Assembly: GCF_036226665.1 (NCBI RefSeq)
Contig: NZ_CP109007.1
Location: 124,001-188,000, forward strand
Length of the DNA stretch: 64,000 bases
Reading direction: 5' to 3'
DNA from: Streptomyces sp. NBC_00691
Lineage (GTDB): Bacteria; Actinomycetota; Actinomycetes; Streptomycetales; Streptomycetaceae
Position 1 is the first letter of the stretch; each line of letters starts with the position of its first letter. This document shows, one piece after another, positions 1 to 8,983 of this stretch. The position numbers and the translations under genes were made by a program. The notes beneath the pieces were generated by a model that ran no database searches, was not told the DNA's origin, and saw only the letters and a list, made by a program, of their open reading frames with translations.

Positions 1-211
1 CGTTGACGAGCTGGAAGCGGCAGCTGGAGGAACGGGCCCTGTGCATACGGGAGTCGATGAAGCCCGGCTTGTCCCGCATAAGCCGGGCCCGCTGCTCCCA
101 CTTCACGACGAACTCGTCGAGCTCGGCGGCGTCGATCTCGAAGACGTTGATGAATGTGACGGACGAGTCTGATGAGTCGGGCGCCTCGGTACGCTGGGTT
201 TCTGTGGTCAT
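1..211 (-). CDS. Antibiotic-biosynthesis-monooxygenase (ABM) family protein, partial
   Basis: The gene starts at ATG 209-211 on the minus strand and runs off the left window edge, so only about 70 N-terminal residues are visible. After a short Thr/Ser-rich leader comes a beta strand, VTFINVFEID, then a helix (AAELDEFVVKWEQRARLM) and FIDSRMHRA. This is the layout of ABM/dimeric alpha-beta barrel proteins, where a 'FxVxPxxxxEFxxxW' helix is followed by 'pGFxxxxLHR'. Family members are cofactor-free monooxygenases or ligand-binding homologues. The substrate cannot be told from this part. Most likely a single-domain cytoplasmic protein of about 110 residues. Confidence 0.6.
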   Translation of the reverse strand, partial: MTTETQRTEAPDSSDSSVTFINVFEIDAAELDEFVVKWEQRARLMRDKPGFIDSRMHRARSSSCRFQLVN

Positions 212-410
212 GTCGGCAGCCTAACGACGCATCCCAACTGGGCGTTGGCCGCCTCTGATCGACCGGACACGCCCTAGACCGAACGAGATGGCGCCGTTCC
301 ACATGGCTCGGGGCATCGGGTCGCGCTCCTCGGGGCCAGCCCCTTGAGTCCGACCTCAGGCCACGCAGACTGCCACCGTGATCGCATGCCCCGGCAGGCT
401 GGACGCGGCA

Positions 411-437
411 GGGTCCCACCTGCCCAAGGTGGGACCC
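411..437. terminator. 11-bp perfect hairpin, terminator-like
   Basis: GGGTCCCACCT (411-421) and its exact complement (427-437) flank a 5-nt loop. It lies in the gene-poor stretch between the partial ABM gene and the coding remnant at 522-726. There is no T-run, which is usual for high-GC actinobacterial terminators. Confidence 0.4.
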
Positions 438-521
438 GCGCTCTCCGTGGCGCGGGCTTCGACATGGACCTAGGGATCCCGGCGATTCCAATCTCAACCG
501 CTCATCCGCCAAGCGAAGCGC

Positions 522-726
522 TCAGTCACGTTCGGGGGCGCACGAGCTGGTGGGGGTGGCCCGCCGCAGGTCGAACTCGAGGTGCTCGATGTCCGTGAAG
601 CGGACCTCTTCCATGGAGCCGGCGCGGCGGCCGCCGTCCTGGAAGTACGCCTTGAGTCCGCAGCAGGCGGCAGGCCGTGTCGATGGCCGTGGAGGCGGGC
701 CGTTCGACTGGTCGCGGGGGCATCAA
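522..726 (-). pseudogene. Unrecognised coding remnant
   Basis: The minus strand shows protein-like sequence split over two frames: ERPASTAIDTACRLLR in one, then LKAYFQDGGRRAGSMEEVRF and TDIEHLEFDLRRATP in another, ending at TGA 524-522. The amphipathic, acidic C-terminus and the clear codon bias of the second piece suggest a real 3' end of a gene that has been frameshifted and lost its 5' part. I do not recognise the family. The rest of 232-800 shows no other gene. Confidence 0.3.
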
Positions 727-817
727 AGCCTGTTCCGGACCACGGGGCCGGGATGTCGCACAAGGGGCGGCACCCTGCTGCGGAGGGGTGCCGCCCTAGG
801 GTTGGCGCCGGTTCTGC

Positions 818-1783
818 TCAGGCGGCGCGACGGGTCTTGCGGCGGCGTACCGCGACGGTGATGCCACCACCGGCGACGATCAGCGCGGTGGCCGCACCAC
901 CGATGGCCGCAGTGTTGTCGTTCGTACCGGTCTCGGCGAGGTCGGAGTCTTCGGCCGCAGTCGGCTGGGCGCTGTTGGTCTTCATGGTCTTGTGGATCCA
1001 GCCCGTGTAGGCGGGTGCGCTGGTGTAGAGGCCAGGGCCCTGCGAGCACGGCACCTTGGGGGCGCCGGGTCCCGAGGTGACGCCGATCAGCTCCCAGCGG
1101 CCGTCCCGGCCCTTTTGGACCTGCGGTCCGCCGGAGTCCCCGAAGCACGCCATGGCCTTGGGCACGGTGGTGGTGGTGCACAGCCGGGTCCGGTCGGCGT
1201 AGCCGGGCGCACACTCGGACTCGGCGCCCCTGCGGGTGTTCAGCTCCTGCAGCCGGATGGGGAAGTCGAACTCGGTGTCCACGGTGGTGCCGAAGCCCAG
1301 GAGTCGGGTCGGCGTGCCGGGCTGGCCGACCTTCTCTGCGATCTTGATGGGTTGCTGGGTGACCGGTCGGTCCAGGCGTATCAGCGCGATGTCGTTCTCG
1401 TTGGCGGCCTTGCCGTCGCCGCTCACGAAGCTGGGGTGAACGAAGGTCTGGTCAATCCTTCGGACGGTGCCGCCGGACTTGCGGTGGTCGCTGCCGACCC
1501 GCACGATGCCGTCCAGCTCGAGGCCGTCGCCCTTCACACAGTGCGCCGCCGTCAGGACCCACTGCTGATCGATCAGCGACGCCCCGCAGTTCCCGTCGAG
1601 AAGGCCGTGCTTCGGGGCGGACTCCGGGATGGTCGCCATGAAGGGGTAATTCTCGGTGGAGTCGGACCCGTTGACAATGGCTCCGGCGCTGCCAGCCATG
1701 ACGGTGGCGCAGGCCGCGGCGGCGAGAACGCCGACGGCTGTGGTCTGGGCGGTACGGCGGCGCAGCGGCGTGAAGCTGAACAC
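818..1783 (-). CDS. Secreted trypsin-like serine protease with sortase LAETG anchor
   Basis: S1 family endopeptidase of 321 residues. GTG 1783-1781 is chosen as start because AAGGA lies 8 nt upstream and a signal peptide follows at once (RRR then a hydrophobic stretch, about 8-35). The mature enzyme would begin IVNG (36-39), as in trypsins activated by N-terminal cleavage. The catalytic triad is visible: TAAHC (His 81), ENDIAL (Asp 131) and GDSGGP (Ser 217). The C-terminus carries LAETG (about 282-286), a hydrophobic helix and an RRRKTRR tail. This is the three-part wall-sorting signal recognised by class E sortases of Streptomyces, so the protease is probably covalently attached to peptidoglycan instead of released. 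The open frame runs on upstream into the PP2C remnant, but that part is not the same protein. Substrate unknown. Confidence 0.88.
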   Translation of the reverse strand: MFSFTPLRRRTAQTTAVGVLAAAACATVMAGSAGAIVNGSDSTENYPFMATIPESAPKHGLLDGNCGASLIDQQWVLTAAHCVKGDGLELDGIVRVGSDHRKSGGTVRRIDQTFVHPSFVSGDGKAANENDIALIRLDRPVTQQPIKIAEKVGQPGTPTRLLGFGTTVDTEFDFPIRLQELNTRRGAESECAPGYADRTRLCTTTTVPKAMACFGDSGGPQVQKGRDGRWELIGVTSGPGAPKVPCSQGPGLYTSAPAYTGWIHKTMKTNSAQPTAAEDSDLAETGTNDNTAAIGGAATALIVAGGGITVAVRRRKTRRAA

Positions 1784-1956
1784 AGTTGGTTCCTTGATGC
1801 TCGGTGGATCCTTTACGCATGCAGCCTCGTCGTTCGCGGCGTGCTGGACCATCCGGGTACCGGGCCGGTCGATGCTGTGGTTAGCCCCTGTCCTGAGCTG
1901 GGGAAAGTGCGCGCGAACAGAATCACCACCGGTGGCCTCGAACCGGTGCTTCGCCG

Positions 1957-2782
1957 TTACCAGTCCGCGGGGTGCCTGTCCGGTAGGTCGGGTGCTTGGA
2001 CGGCGGGTACTCGCGCGCAGAGGAGGGCGACATGATCGTTGTTGTCCGAAGGCCGGACCTCTTCGATGAGCCGTTCGCACAGGACACCGAGAGTGTGGTG
2101 GGCGGCAGCCGCGGCGTAGCGGCGGAGTCGGGCGAGACCGTGGTCGATGCCGTGCTTCCCGGACTCGATGAGCCCGTCGGTGTGCAGGAGCAAGGTCGAG
2201 CCGGGCGGCAGGTGGACGCGGTCCCGTCCCCGGCGGACGCCGGTGCCGGTGCCGGTGCCGGTGCCCAGGAGCACACTGTTCGGAGTGTGCAGGTATTCGG
2301 CGCGGCCGTCGTGGGGGAGCAGCAGGGGCGGCGGATGGCCGACGTTGGTCCACTCCCAGACCCCAGCCGGTTTGCGAAGAGAAGGCAAGGCGGCCCAGAA
2401 CGAGGGTGGCCGTGGCCAGGTCGGTGGCGCGCGCCATCACCTGGTCGAGCTGACCGACCGCGTTGGGCGGGTGCGGCTCGGACCATGCCAGGGCACGGAG
2501 CATGTTGCGCAGCTGCGCCATGCGGGCGGCCGCCTCCAGATCGTGGCCGGCGACATCGCCGATGACCAGGCCGATTGTACCGTCCAGAAGCGGGAACGCG
2601 TCGTACCAGTCGCGTCCGACCTGTGAGACGTCGGGCGCAGGCAGGTAACTCGCATGCAGCTCGACCCCTGGTGCATCGGGCAGGCGAGGCAGGACAACGA
2701 CACCGCCTTCTCTGTAGTCGTCCGCCACTGGGAGCACCGATCCGGCGCCCGTGTCATCGCGGTCGGCTTCTCCGCTCTGCAC
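1957..2782 (-). pseudogene. SpoIIE/RsbU-type PP2C phosphatase, frameshifted
   Basis: The N-terminal part, read from 2782, contains [19 protein letters not shown] and [11 protein letters not shown], the metal-binding core of PPM/SpoIIE-type Ser/Thr phosphatases that dephosphorylate anti-sigma antagonists. Around 2360-2395 the reading frame shifts. The rest ([29 protein letters not shown]) continues in another frame to the stop at 1957. No sensor domain (GAF/PAS) is seen upstream, so the 5' end may also be missing. A GGTGCC-type microsatellite (about 2240-2267) encodes a GTGTGTG run inside the domain. The split could be a sequencing error, but with neighbours this decayed a true pseudogene is more likely. 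Confidence 0.7.
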
Positions 2783-2915
2783 CTCAGCGTCGCCGCACCG
2801 CCGATGAACGCTGGATCACGCCCGCACTGATGGACGGGCCGGAGTCGTCGACGGCGGTGTTGCGAGACGGCTCGTTCTGGCCCGGGCCCCTGGGTATCGA
2901 CCAGCCGCACCCCGG

Positions 2916-4007
2916 TCACATGCTTGCCGCAGCGTCCGATCTGCTGGCAACCAGGGGCCGCACTTGAGCCAGCAGCAGCTCCAGGAAACGCTCAGGCCGT
3001 CGGAGCGCTGCGAAATGGCTGCAGTCCTCGATCAGCGCGAAGCCCTTGACGGGCGCCTGAACGTCGTCGTAGAAGCCGCGGGCGAGCTCCGGCGATGTGA
3101 GAACGTCCTTCTCGCCCTGGAAGAGGAAGAACGGGATCTCGAACTCCGTGCCGTCCGCCCAGTCGTCGAACCCGGACGTGCCCACGGTGATCTGCTCCGA
3201 GAAGGTCATGCCCTTGACGAAGTGCCCGAGCTCGCGCAGCGAGTGCAGCGGCGAGAACCACAGGGACCCCATGACGACCTTCTTCATCGTGTCCAGGGTC
3301 AGCGGGTCGCTGGTGGCCAGCAGCTTGGCGTGCAGCGCGCGCTCGCGGGCGGTCCACTGGTGCTCATCGGGGTCCAGCGCCTCGACTGCCGCCAGTTCCT
3401 TACGCTTTCCGGTCGCACGCAGCCGACTGAGCAGGGCCTGGCGTACGGAGTCGTCGCGGCCGGCGTCGTGGATGTTCTGGTCGGTGCCGACGTACGCGGA
3501 GTAGCGCTCGGGGAACTCGCGGGCGAGTCGCAGGCCGAAGGCGCTGCCGTAGGAGTGGCCGAGCAGGACGACCTTGTCGACGCCCAGTCGGGTGCGTATG
3601 TGGTCGGTGACTTCTATCGCGTCCGCGTAGATCCGGTCGAAGGTCATCTCGCCCTGTCCGTCGGAGCCGTTGCGGCCGAAGGTCTTGAGGGCGCCGCGCA
3701 TGTCCCAGCGGACGATCGTGAAGTGCTTCTCCCAGGGTCTGGTCCGAGGCCCGAAGATCGCGGTCGAGGCTCCAGGGCCCCCGTGCAGCTCCAGGACGAC
3801 CGGGTTGGCCAGGTCCTCGCCTCGGACCGAGATCCACTGGTCGATGCCGCCGACGCGGACGAAGCCCTGCTCGTCGATGCCGTCCCGGGTGCCGATCTTC
3901 ATCAGGGAGGCGTTGCGGGAGCGCTTCAGGGCCCGGTAGCCGAGGAGTCCGGCCGCGGGTGCCGCGAGGAGTGCGGCGGCAGAGGTGGCGACGATGGTGG
4001 CGATCAT
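2916..4007 (-). CDS. Alpha/beta hydrolase (proline-iminopeptidase-like)
   Basis: 363-residue alpha/beta hydrolase. An N-terminal hydrophobic segment (1-26) suggests a membrane anchor or signal. HGGPG (75-79) is the oxyanion-hole motif typical of prolyl aminopeptidase-type hydrolases. GHSYGS holds the nucleophile Ser 152, the acid is probably Asp in GEKDVL, and the His is in DCSHFAAL near the C-terminus. ATG 4007 has GGGGAG 6 nt upstream. The gene is divergent from a TetR gene with a shared 108-nt promoter region holding an inverted repeat, so it is very likely the regulator's target. An aminopeptidase or esterase role fits equally well. Substrate unknown. Confidence 0.82.
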   Translation of the reverse strand: MIATIVATSAAALLAAPAAGLLGYRALKRSRNASLMKIGTRDGIDEQGFVRVGGIDQWISVRGEDLANPVVLELHGGPGASTAIFGPRTRPWEKHFTIVRWDMRGALKTFGRNGSDGQGEMTFDRIYADAIEVTDHIRTRLGVDKVVLLGHSYGSAFGLRLAREFPERYSAYVGTDQNIHDAGRDDSVRQALLSRLRATGKRKELAAVEALDPDEHQWTARERALHAKLLATSDPLTLDTMKKVVMGSLWFSPLHSLRELGHFVKGMTFSEQITVGTSGFDDWADGTEFEIPFFLFQGEKDVLTSPELARGFYDDVQAPVKGFALIEDCSHFAALRRPERFLELLLAQVRPLVASRSDAAASM

Positions 4008-4033
4008 GACTGCTCCCCGGGTTCAGACGGTTA

Positions 4034-4077
4034 AACTGTATATACCGTAAGCGGTTGGCTATACGCTATAAACAGTT
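4034..4077. promoter_or_regulatory. Inverted-repeat operator between hydrolase and TetR gene
   Basis: AACTGTATATA (4034-4044) and TATAAACAGTT (4067-4077) form an imperfect dyad, with further GTATATAC and TATAC half-sites between them. The AT-rich block stands out in a region of high G+C and covers both divergent promoters. It is the natural binding site for the TetR protein encoded next to it. Confidence 0.6.
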
Positions 4078-4115
4078 AGGGTTGGTCGTCAACAGGCGAC
4101 GCGAGGGAGATCAGG

Positions 4116-4874
4116 ATGGCCGCGAAGAAGCCCGGGTCGGCGAACGGGCAGGAGCCGCCCAAGCAGACTCAGAAGCAGGCCGGTGCGAAGGCGAGTTTCG
4201 CGCTGCTCTGGGGCGAGCAGGAGCCGCCGAGCCGGGGCCCGAAGCCCTCGCTCACCGCGGGCCGGATCGCCGAGGCGGCCATCCGGATCGCCGACAAGGA
4301 GGGGCTGGACGCGGCCTCACTGGCGCGGGTCGCCAAGGAATTCGGCGTCACCGCGATGGCGCTCTACCGGTACGTTCCCGGCAAGGCGGAGCTCCTCGAC
4401 CTGATGGTCGACCTCGCGATCGGCCCCCCGGCCCCGGTCGCGGGCATCCCCGGCGGCTGGCGCCCGCAGCTGACCGAGTGGGCCCGGCAGTGCTCGGCCG
4501 TGTACAGCCGCCACCCGTGGATCCTGGCGGCCACCGGCATGCGCCGTCAGATCATGGGCCCCTATCAACTCGGCTGGCTGGAGACGGCGTTGGCCGCGCT
4601 GGCCGGCACCGGCCTGTCGGCCGCCCAGCAGCACGACACGTTCCTGCTGCTCGTAGGCCATATCCGCAACACCGCCCAGCAGTACGTGGACCACGACGAG
4701 GCGGCGAACACGGAGTGGGCACAGCTCACAGCCGACGTCCTGGAGCGCCACGCGGACCGCTTCCCCGCGCTCACGTCGGCGATCGCGGAGGGCGCCTTCG
4801 CACCACAGGGCGGGGACCCGCTGGACTTCGGCCTGGAGCGGATCCTGGACGGGGTAGCCGCCCTGATCCCCTAG
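4116..4874 (+). CDS. TetR-family transcriptional regulator
   Basis: 252 residues. A basic, low-complexity leader (1-40) precedes the helix-turn-helix: AAIRIADKEGLDAASLARVA, then EFGVTAMALYRYVPGKAELL (about 55-95), the classical TetR DNA-binding signature. The C-terminal half resembles the TetR_C ligand domain seen in regulators of drug-responsive genes. ATG 4116 follows GAGGGAGATCAGG. It is transcribed divergently from the alpha/beta hydrolase, with a dyad in between, so autorepression plus control of the hydrolase is the simplest model. The ligand is unknown. Confidence 0.88.
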   Translation: MAAKKPGSANGQEPPKQTQKQAGAKASFALLWGEQEPPSRGPKPSLTAGRIAEAAIRIADKEGLDAASLARVAKEFGVTAMALYRYVPGKAELLDLMVDLAIGPPAPVAGIPGGWRPQLTEWARQCSAVYSRHPWILAATGMRRQIMGPYQLGWLETALAALAGTGLSAAQQHDTFLLLVGHIRNTAQQYVDHDEAANTEWAQLTADVLERHADRFPALTSAIAEGAFAPQGGDPLDFGLERILDGVAALIP

Positions 4875-4922
4875 CGAGCTGCTCCGTAGATGCCAGTCAG
4901 ACACTCACCGACCGAGTGATCG

Positions 4923-5216
4923 TCACGCTTCTGCATCCCGCTCCCACGTTTGCCCAGTTGGTTCACCTCGAGAACCAACTGGGCCGGAGAGAGACGCCGA
5001 CGTCCAGTGCCACGGGTAGGTGTTCACGTATGCGACGAACGCCGTGACCGTGTTCTCCCAGCCCTCCACCGTCGTCCGGGCCAGATTCCGCGCGAGCTGC
5101 TGGTCTGCGAACCCGGTCGGCATCGCGGTGAAGACCTGTTCCTCCGGACACAGCAGCGCGACTCCGTCCACCAGGTGCAGCCGTGCCGCACCCGGGATCG
5201 ACCCGTTGAACCCCAT
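4923..5216 (-). pseudogene. Tyrosine recombinase (integrase) N-terminal remnant
   Basis: The 97-residue frame contains HLVDGVALLCPEEQVFTAM, then FADQQLARNLARTTVEG and FVAYVNTYPWHW. This is the N-terminal arm of actinobacterial site-specific tyrosine recombinases, which normally runs LRPEEQVF...GWRxQQxARxL...R...V..F..Y...PW.W. Only the start of the SAM-like core-binding domain is present. The catalytic R-H-R-Y domain is missing and the frame ends in unrelated sequence. It marks a lost mobile element. The hairpin at 4952-4984 overlaps its 3' end. Confidence 0.55.
4952..4984. terminator. 12-bp perfect inverted repeat
   Basis: GCCCAGTTGGTT (4952-4963) pairs exactly with 4973-4984 around a 9-nt loop. 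It is about 80 nt downstream of the TetR stop and inside the truncated integrase. It may act as a terminator for tetR or be an end of the lost element. Confidence 0.45.
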
Positions 5217-5782
5217 CGGTCCACACCCTCCGTCACTCGCGTCGTATGCGACAAAGCCGCATCTGATGCGAGTCGGAGGGCAAGCCGCAGGTCAGTCAGC
5301 CGGACGAGTGACACCGACCGGCGTCATCGTCGTGTCCGTCGCCACCGTCGCCGCTAGTAGGCCGGGCAAGGCCCGTGGTCGACATGCTGGTCGACGCTGT
5401 TGCCCACGACGATTCGCGAACCGTCGCGAGTTCGCATCGGATGCGATTGGCGATGCTTGGAACATCGGTACAGCGCTTGGCGCTGAGATTGATCATGGTT
5501 GTCGAGGAGCTGTCCGTCCGACCGTGCATGGAGCCAGACCGCTTGGGCTGCCCGCCGCTGATCGGATAGCCTCCGCAAGATCGGCGAACGGCAGCCCTTC
5601 GCCGACTCCCCGCTATACGCCGTGATGCTCCGCGGCCTCTGAGCCGGAGAGATCGAAGCGCCCGCCCGGTGCAACGTGCGACGGCTTCCCGGGCGGGCTC
5701 TACCCCCATCGTCGGTCAGGGCGACCCCGCCCGCCTGCCAGGACGCTGTGAGGGGCGAACTTCGTGGGCATGGTGACTCTAT
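5217..5782. other. Gene-poor stretch
   Basis: No intact gene seen. A short plus-strand piece ending at about 5640 reads RKIGERQPFADSPLYAVMLRG before a stop and looks like the tail of an unidentified gene. No start, ribosome-binding site or recognisable domain precedes it. Confidence 0.3.
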
Positions 5783-6214
5783 TCACGGGTCGTCCACCGT
5801 CCGTGAAGCGGCCGCTTCGATACCTGATGCCCGCAGCTTCCGCGCCATGAGCTCCATCTCCGGCAGGGTCCCTGAGTACTGCCCGGTCAAGACCTTCTCC
5901 AGCACGGCCCGGACACCGTCCGGGCCGATGCCGAGTTCCGCCCGCAGCACCCGCATGATGGCGGCATTCCTCGTCGACGGGGCTACCCACAACCGTGCCC
6001 GCCCGTGCTCGGAGAGCAGTCGACCACGCAGTTCCTCCGGCAGGTCGCCGCCACACACAGCCAGGGCGAACCCGCAGGCCGGACACGTCGACTCGACATC
6101 CCACCGCAGTGCCTCGCCCACCAGTGCCTGAACACCGCACCACTCCGCCTCGGCACCGCACCCCTGGCACACGGCGGAGTACCTGATGGACTCCGTCAAG
6201 ATCGACTTTTCCAC
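5783..6214 (-). CDS. Zinc-ribbon hypothetical protein
   Basis: 143 residues. Two cysteine pairs, CQGCG (about 16-20) and CPAC (about 44-47), form a likely zinc ribbon. A helical C-terminal half with RNAAIMRVLRAELGIGPDGV and VLEKVLTGQYSGTLPEMELM resembles small domains that occur beside ribosomal-L7/L12-like modules. It starts at ATG 6214. It is isolated, with decayed sequence on the left and a strong terminator on the right. I do not recognise a defined function. It is probably a real cytoplasmic protein, as the codon bias and cysteine spacing are good. Confidence 0.65.
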   Translation of the reverse strand: MEKSILTESIRYSAVCQGCGAEAEWCGVQALVGEALRWDVESTCPACGFALAVCGGDLPEELRGRLLSEHGRARLWVAPSTRNAAIMRVLRAELGIGPDGVRAVLEKVLTGQYSGTLPEMELMARKLRASGIEAAASRTVDDP

Positions 6215-6326
6215 AATCCCACCACCTCAAAGCGGAGAGGTCAGACGGCAGCCGGCGAACGTCTTTCCGCGCCGCCTCACATGTGCGAGACCACCGCCGT
6301 CCACTGCATCGCGGCACCATGACGGC

Positions 6327-6366
6327 TGTGCCCGGGCAGACCGTCTCCGCGGTCTGCCCGGGCACA
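6327..6366 (-). terminator. 17-bp stem terminator of the FG-GAP gene
   Basis: TGTGCCCGGGCAGACCG (6327-6343) is exactly complementary to 6350-6366 with a 6-nt loop. It starts 59 nt past the stop codon of the gene at 6425-7618, the expected position for its intrinsic terminator. Confidence 0.7.
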
Positions 6367-6424
6367 TGGCGGAGCGGGACCGGTCCGGCCCCGGCAGGTA
6401 GCCGACCGGCCGTTCTGGGGCGGA

Positions 6425-7618
6425 TCAGAAGGCGGTGGTGCCTTCCAGGGCCCACCAGGACCAGTTGTAGTTGTCGACCTTGCGCAGACTGCCGGTGGCG
6501 AGCCCCTGGTACTCGTAGAGTCGGCCACTGACCGACCCCTGCAGGTCGGGGCGTCCATCGCCGGAGGTGTCGCCGACGGCGAAGATGTGTTCCATGGAGT
6601 TCCAGCCGCCCGTGCCGATGAGCTTGCGGGCACCGAGCGTCCGGGTCGACGTGCCGGGGTAGAGCCACAGCTTGCCGGTGGCCTTCTCCCGGGCGATGAG
6701 GTCAGCGCGGCTGTCCCCGGTCATGTCGCCGGCGCCGACGAGGGCGTTCAAGCTGTTCCAGCCGCCGGCGCCGATGAGCTTGCGCGCGCCGAGGCCTCCG
6801 GAAGCCGTTCCGGGGTAGAGCCAGAGCCTGCCGGTGGCCTTCTCCACTGCAAGGAGGTCGGAGCGGCCGTCGCCGGACAGGTCACCAAACGCGGCAAGCT
6901 GGCCCAGAGAGTTCCAGCCACCGCTGCCGATGAGCTTGCGCGCACCGAAGCCCCCGCTGCCAGTGCCCGGGTAGAGCCACAGCTTGCCGGTGGCCTTCTC
7001 CCGGGCGATCACGTCCTCGCGGCCGTCACGGCTGAAGTCACCGTGCCGTACGAGGGCGTCGAACGCCTTCCAGCCGCCCGAGCCAACCAGACGCCCGGTA
7101 CCGTTGCCGGACATGAACCATAGTCGCCCGGCCGCGTCGCGCAGAATCGCGTCCGCCCGCCGGTCGCCGTTCATGTCGCCGAATTCGCCCGTCCTTGGGG
7201 ACGCCACCGCTACCCACTGGGGATACGGCTCCGCCTCACACTCGCGCAGCGTGGGCACGAGCTTGATGGAGCTGATCTCAGCGCTACCGCCGGAGGTCGG
7301 ATAGGACTGGGCAGGTTCATCCCATGAGTACCCGCCCGAAAGCCCGTAGTTCTGCTGGTCGTACATGCAGACGTTCAAGCCGGTGCGGTTGAATCGCATC
7401 CGGATCTTGTTGTCCCAGCTCCCCAGCGTGGGCACGCTCGTCCTCGTCTTGAACATCGCGCCCGTACCGGCGTCGTTTGCCCAGGCACAGAAGTAGCCCT
7501 TGGGGCAGTCGCTGATCGCCGCCTGCGCGGGCGCCGCGCCCGCCGCGAGCAGCCCCAGCGATGTGAGCCCCAGCGTCGTGGCCAACGCGGCCGCGCGCTG
7601 AAGCAGAGTGTTGCGCAT
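6425..7618 (-). CDS. Secreted FG-GAP/VCBS-repeat protein with inhibitor-I36-like N-domain
   Basis: 397 residues, starting at ATG 7618 with GGGAGGGAATCC upstream. A signal peptide ends near APAQAA (about 33). The next 100 residues (CPKGYFCAWAND, NVCMYDQQNYG) look like the peptidase-inhibitor-I36/beta-gamma-crystallin type domain of Streptomyces. From about 140, beta-propeller repeats of about 55 residues follow. Each carries a DxNxDxRxD-type loop (GDMNGDRRADAI, GDFSRDGREDVI, GDLSGDGRSDLL, GDMTGDSRADLI, GDTSGDGRPDL), an LWLYPGT strand and an ARKLIGxGGWNS strand. These Asp loops bind calcium. The protein is extracellular and probably binds ligand or surface. No enzymatic site is visible. Confidence 0.85.
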   Translation of the reverse strand: MRNTLLQRAAALATTLGLTSLGLLAAGAAPAQAAISDCPKGYFCAWANDAGTGAMFKTRTSVPTLGSWDNKIRMRFNRTGLNVCMYDQQNYGLSGGYSWDEPAQSYPTSGGSAEISSIKLVPTLRECEAEPYPQWVAVASPRTGEFGDMNGDRRADAILRDAAGRLWFMSGNGTGRLVGSGGWKAFDALVRHGDFSRDGREDVIAREKATGKLWLYPGTGSGGFGARKLIGSGGWNSLGQLAAFGDLSGDGRSDLLAVEKATGRLWLYPGTASGGLGARKLIGAGGWNSLNALVGAGDMTGDSRADLIAREKATGKLWLYPGTSTRTLGARKLIGTGGWNSMEHIFAVGDTSGDGRPDLQGSVSGRLYEYQGLATGSLRKVDNYNWSWWALEGTTAF

Positions 7619-7859
7619 GGATTCCCTCCCTTACGCGGCACGGAGAAGAGTCTCGACGTGCCGCGCCAGGAAGATATCCCAGCCTTGGGACAGCCGATCA
7701 AGCAGCTCGGAGGTCGTCACCGAATTCGAGGCCGCACCCTCCGCCAGTCAGCGACTGGGCACGGCCCCAGCTCCGAATACCGCGCACATGGAATGACGCT
7801 CCCCGCCAGCCGGCGCCAGCGCCTGGACCGCAGCCCGGCGTGAGGCATACGCGAACGAC

Positions 7860-8981
7860 CAAGACGCGGCCGCGAGTCTTGTCGCCGGCCGGCGGTGCGA
7901 GCCAGCAGCAGGAGCTTGAGCGGACTGGTGCCGGGGTGCTCGACGGCGGCGTCGACGAGCGCGCCGAGCTGGGCGGGGCGGTCTCAGCGTAGTCGAGGAC
8001 GACCAGCAGCGGCTTCGCTGCCCGCCGGACCTCCAGCAACTGGGATGCCTCGGCGTTGGCGTGTGGCCACGGCACGGTCCAGCCGACGGTGGTGAGCCGG
8101 TGGCCGAGGTGGTGGGCGAGGCGCGTCTTGCCCTGCCCGCCGGGGCCGTGCAGAAGCCATGCCCCGAAGCCGTCCCGACCGCACCACGCCTACAGGTCGT
8201 GGAGCAGTTTCTCGCGGCCGTGGAAGGGAACGGTCTACCGGCCGGCCTCCAGCAGTGCCGCGGGCGTCACCGGGGCGCGCCGGACGGCGGCGTGGATGGT
8301 GGGGTCGGCGATGTCCTGGAACTCCACCGCCTCCAGCCCGCCCGCCGTGCCGCCACCGTGCTGCGCGAGGGCGGTGCGTAAATCTTCGTCGTGGTGCAGG
8401 ACGTAAGCGGGTACGAGGCTCAGGCGGCCGTGGGCGTAGTTCGTCCGGTCCGAGGCGACGACACCGGTCAGGTATCGGTCGCAGAACACCGCCGCCCCCG
8501 ATCATCCGCCCCAGGGCGATGTCCCGGCATCCGGCCACCCCACGCCGGGGGTGCGCAGGTCCATGACGTACTGGTTGCCTAGGAAACCGCTGCCCGGATT
8601 CACCTCCCCGCCCAGCTGGACGGCCTCCACCGGCTGGGCCTTGCGCTGGGCCTCGTCCGGAACTCCCCAGGTCTCGCACGGCATGCCGGGGCGCTTCGTG
8701 TCCGGCCGCCCCCGCACCACCGGCACGGTCGGCGGCTGCCAGTGCGGCGAGTCGTCGACGAGGACGAGCGCCGCGTCATCCCGCCCGCCGGGCGTCCCCG
8801 CCCACACCACCGTCCCACCCGCATACCCCGAACCGGCCTCCCGGCCTGATTCCGCCCCCGAACCGGGCTTCGAACTCTTCGGCCCGGTCATCCCCGCCAC
8901 CCGCAACTGCTCCACGCCTGCCCCTCCCCGGTCCCTGCCGCCTCGCCCCGGATCCGGCAATGTCGGCCGGACCCGGGGCAC
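7860..8981 (-). pseudogene. Trypsin-like protease fused to STAND/AAA ATPase, decayed
   Basis: One frame from 8981 to about 7985 reads as a known fusion but is interrupted by three stops (TGA 8504-8502 and TAG codons at about 8237 and 8204). The protease half shows NPGSGFLGNQYVMDLRTPG and a serine-region AAVFCDRYLTGVV. A linker follows, then a P-loop GPGGQGKTRLAHHL and a Walker B LLVVLDYAE. Past about 7985 the frame shifts (AQLGALVDAAVEH..LLLLARTAG) and the gene ends truncated. The 5' third, with the catalytic His and Asp, is also missing. In actinobacteria such trypsin-NTPase proteins sit next to Trypco domains, and here a Trypco2 remnant lies immediately upstream. Confidence 0.65.
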
Positions 8982-8983
8982 TG

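Noticed and set aside
2240..2267. Non-coding GGTGCC microsatellite
   Set aside because: It encodes a GTGTGTG run in the PP2C domain, so it is part of a (decayed) coding sequence.
818..2782. A single 654-residue protein spanning PP2C and trypsin
   Set aside because: The middle is out-of-frame Arg/Pro-rich translation. The PP2C part shifts frame near 2380, and the trypsin has its own GTG, ribosome-binding site and signal peptide.
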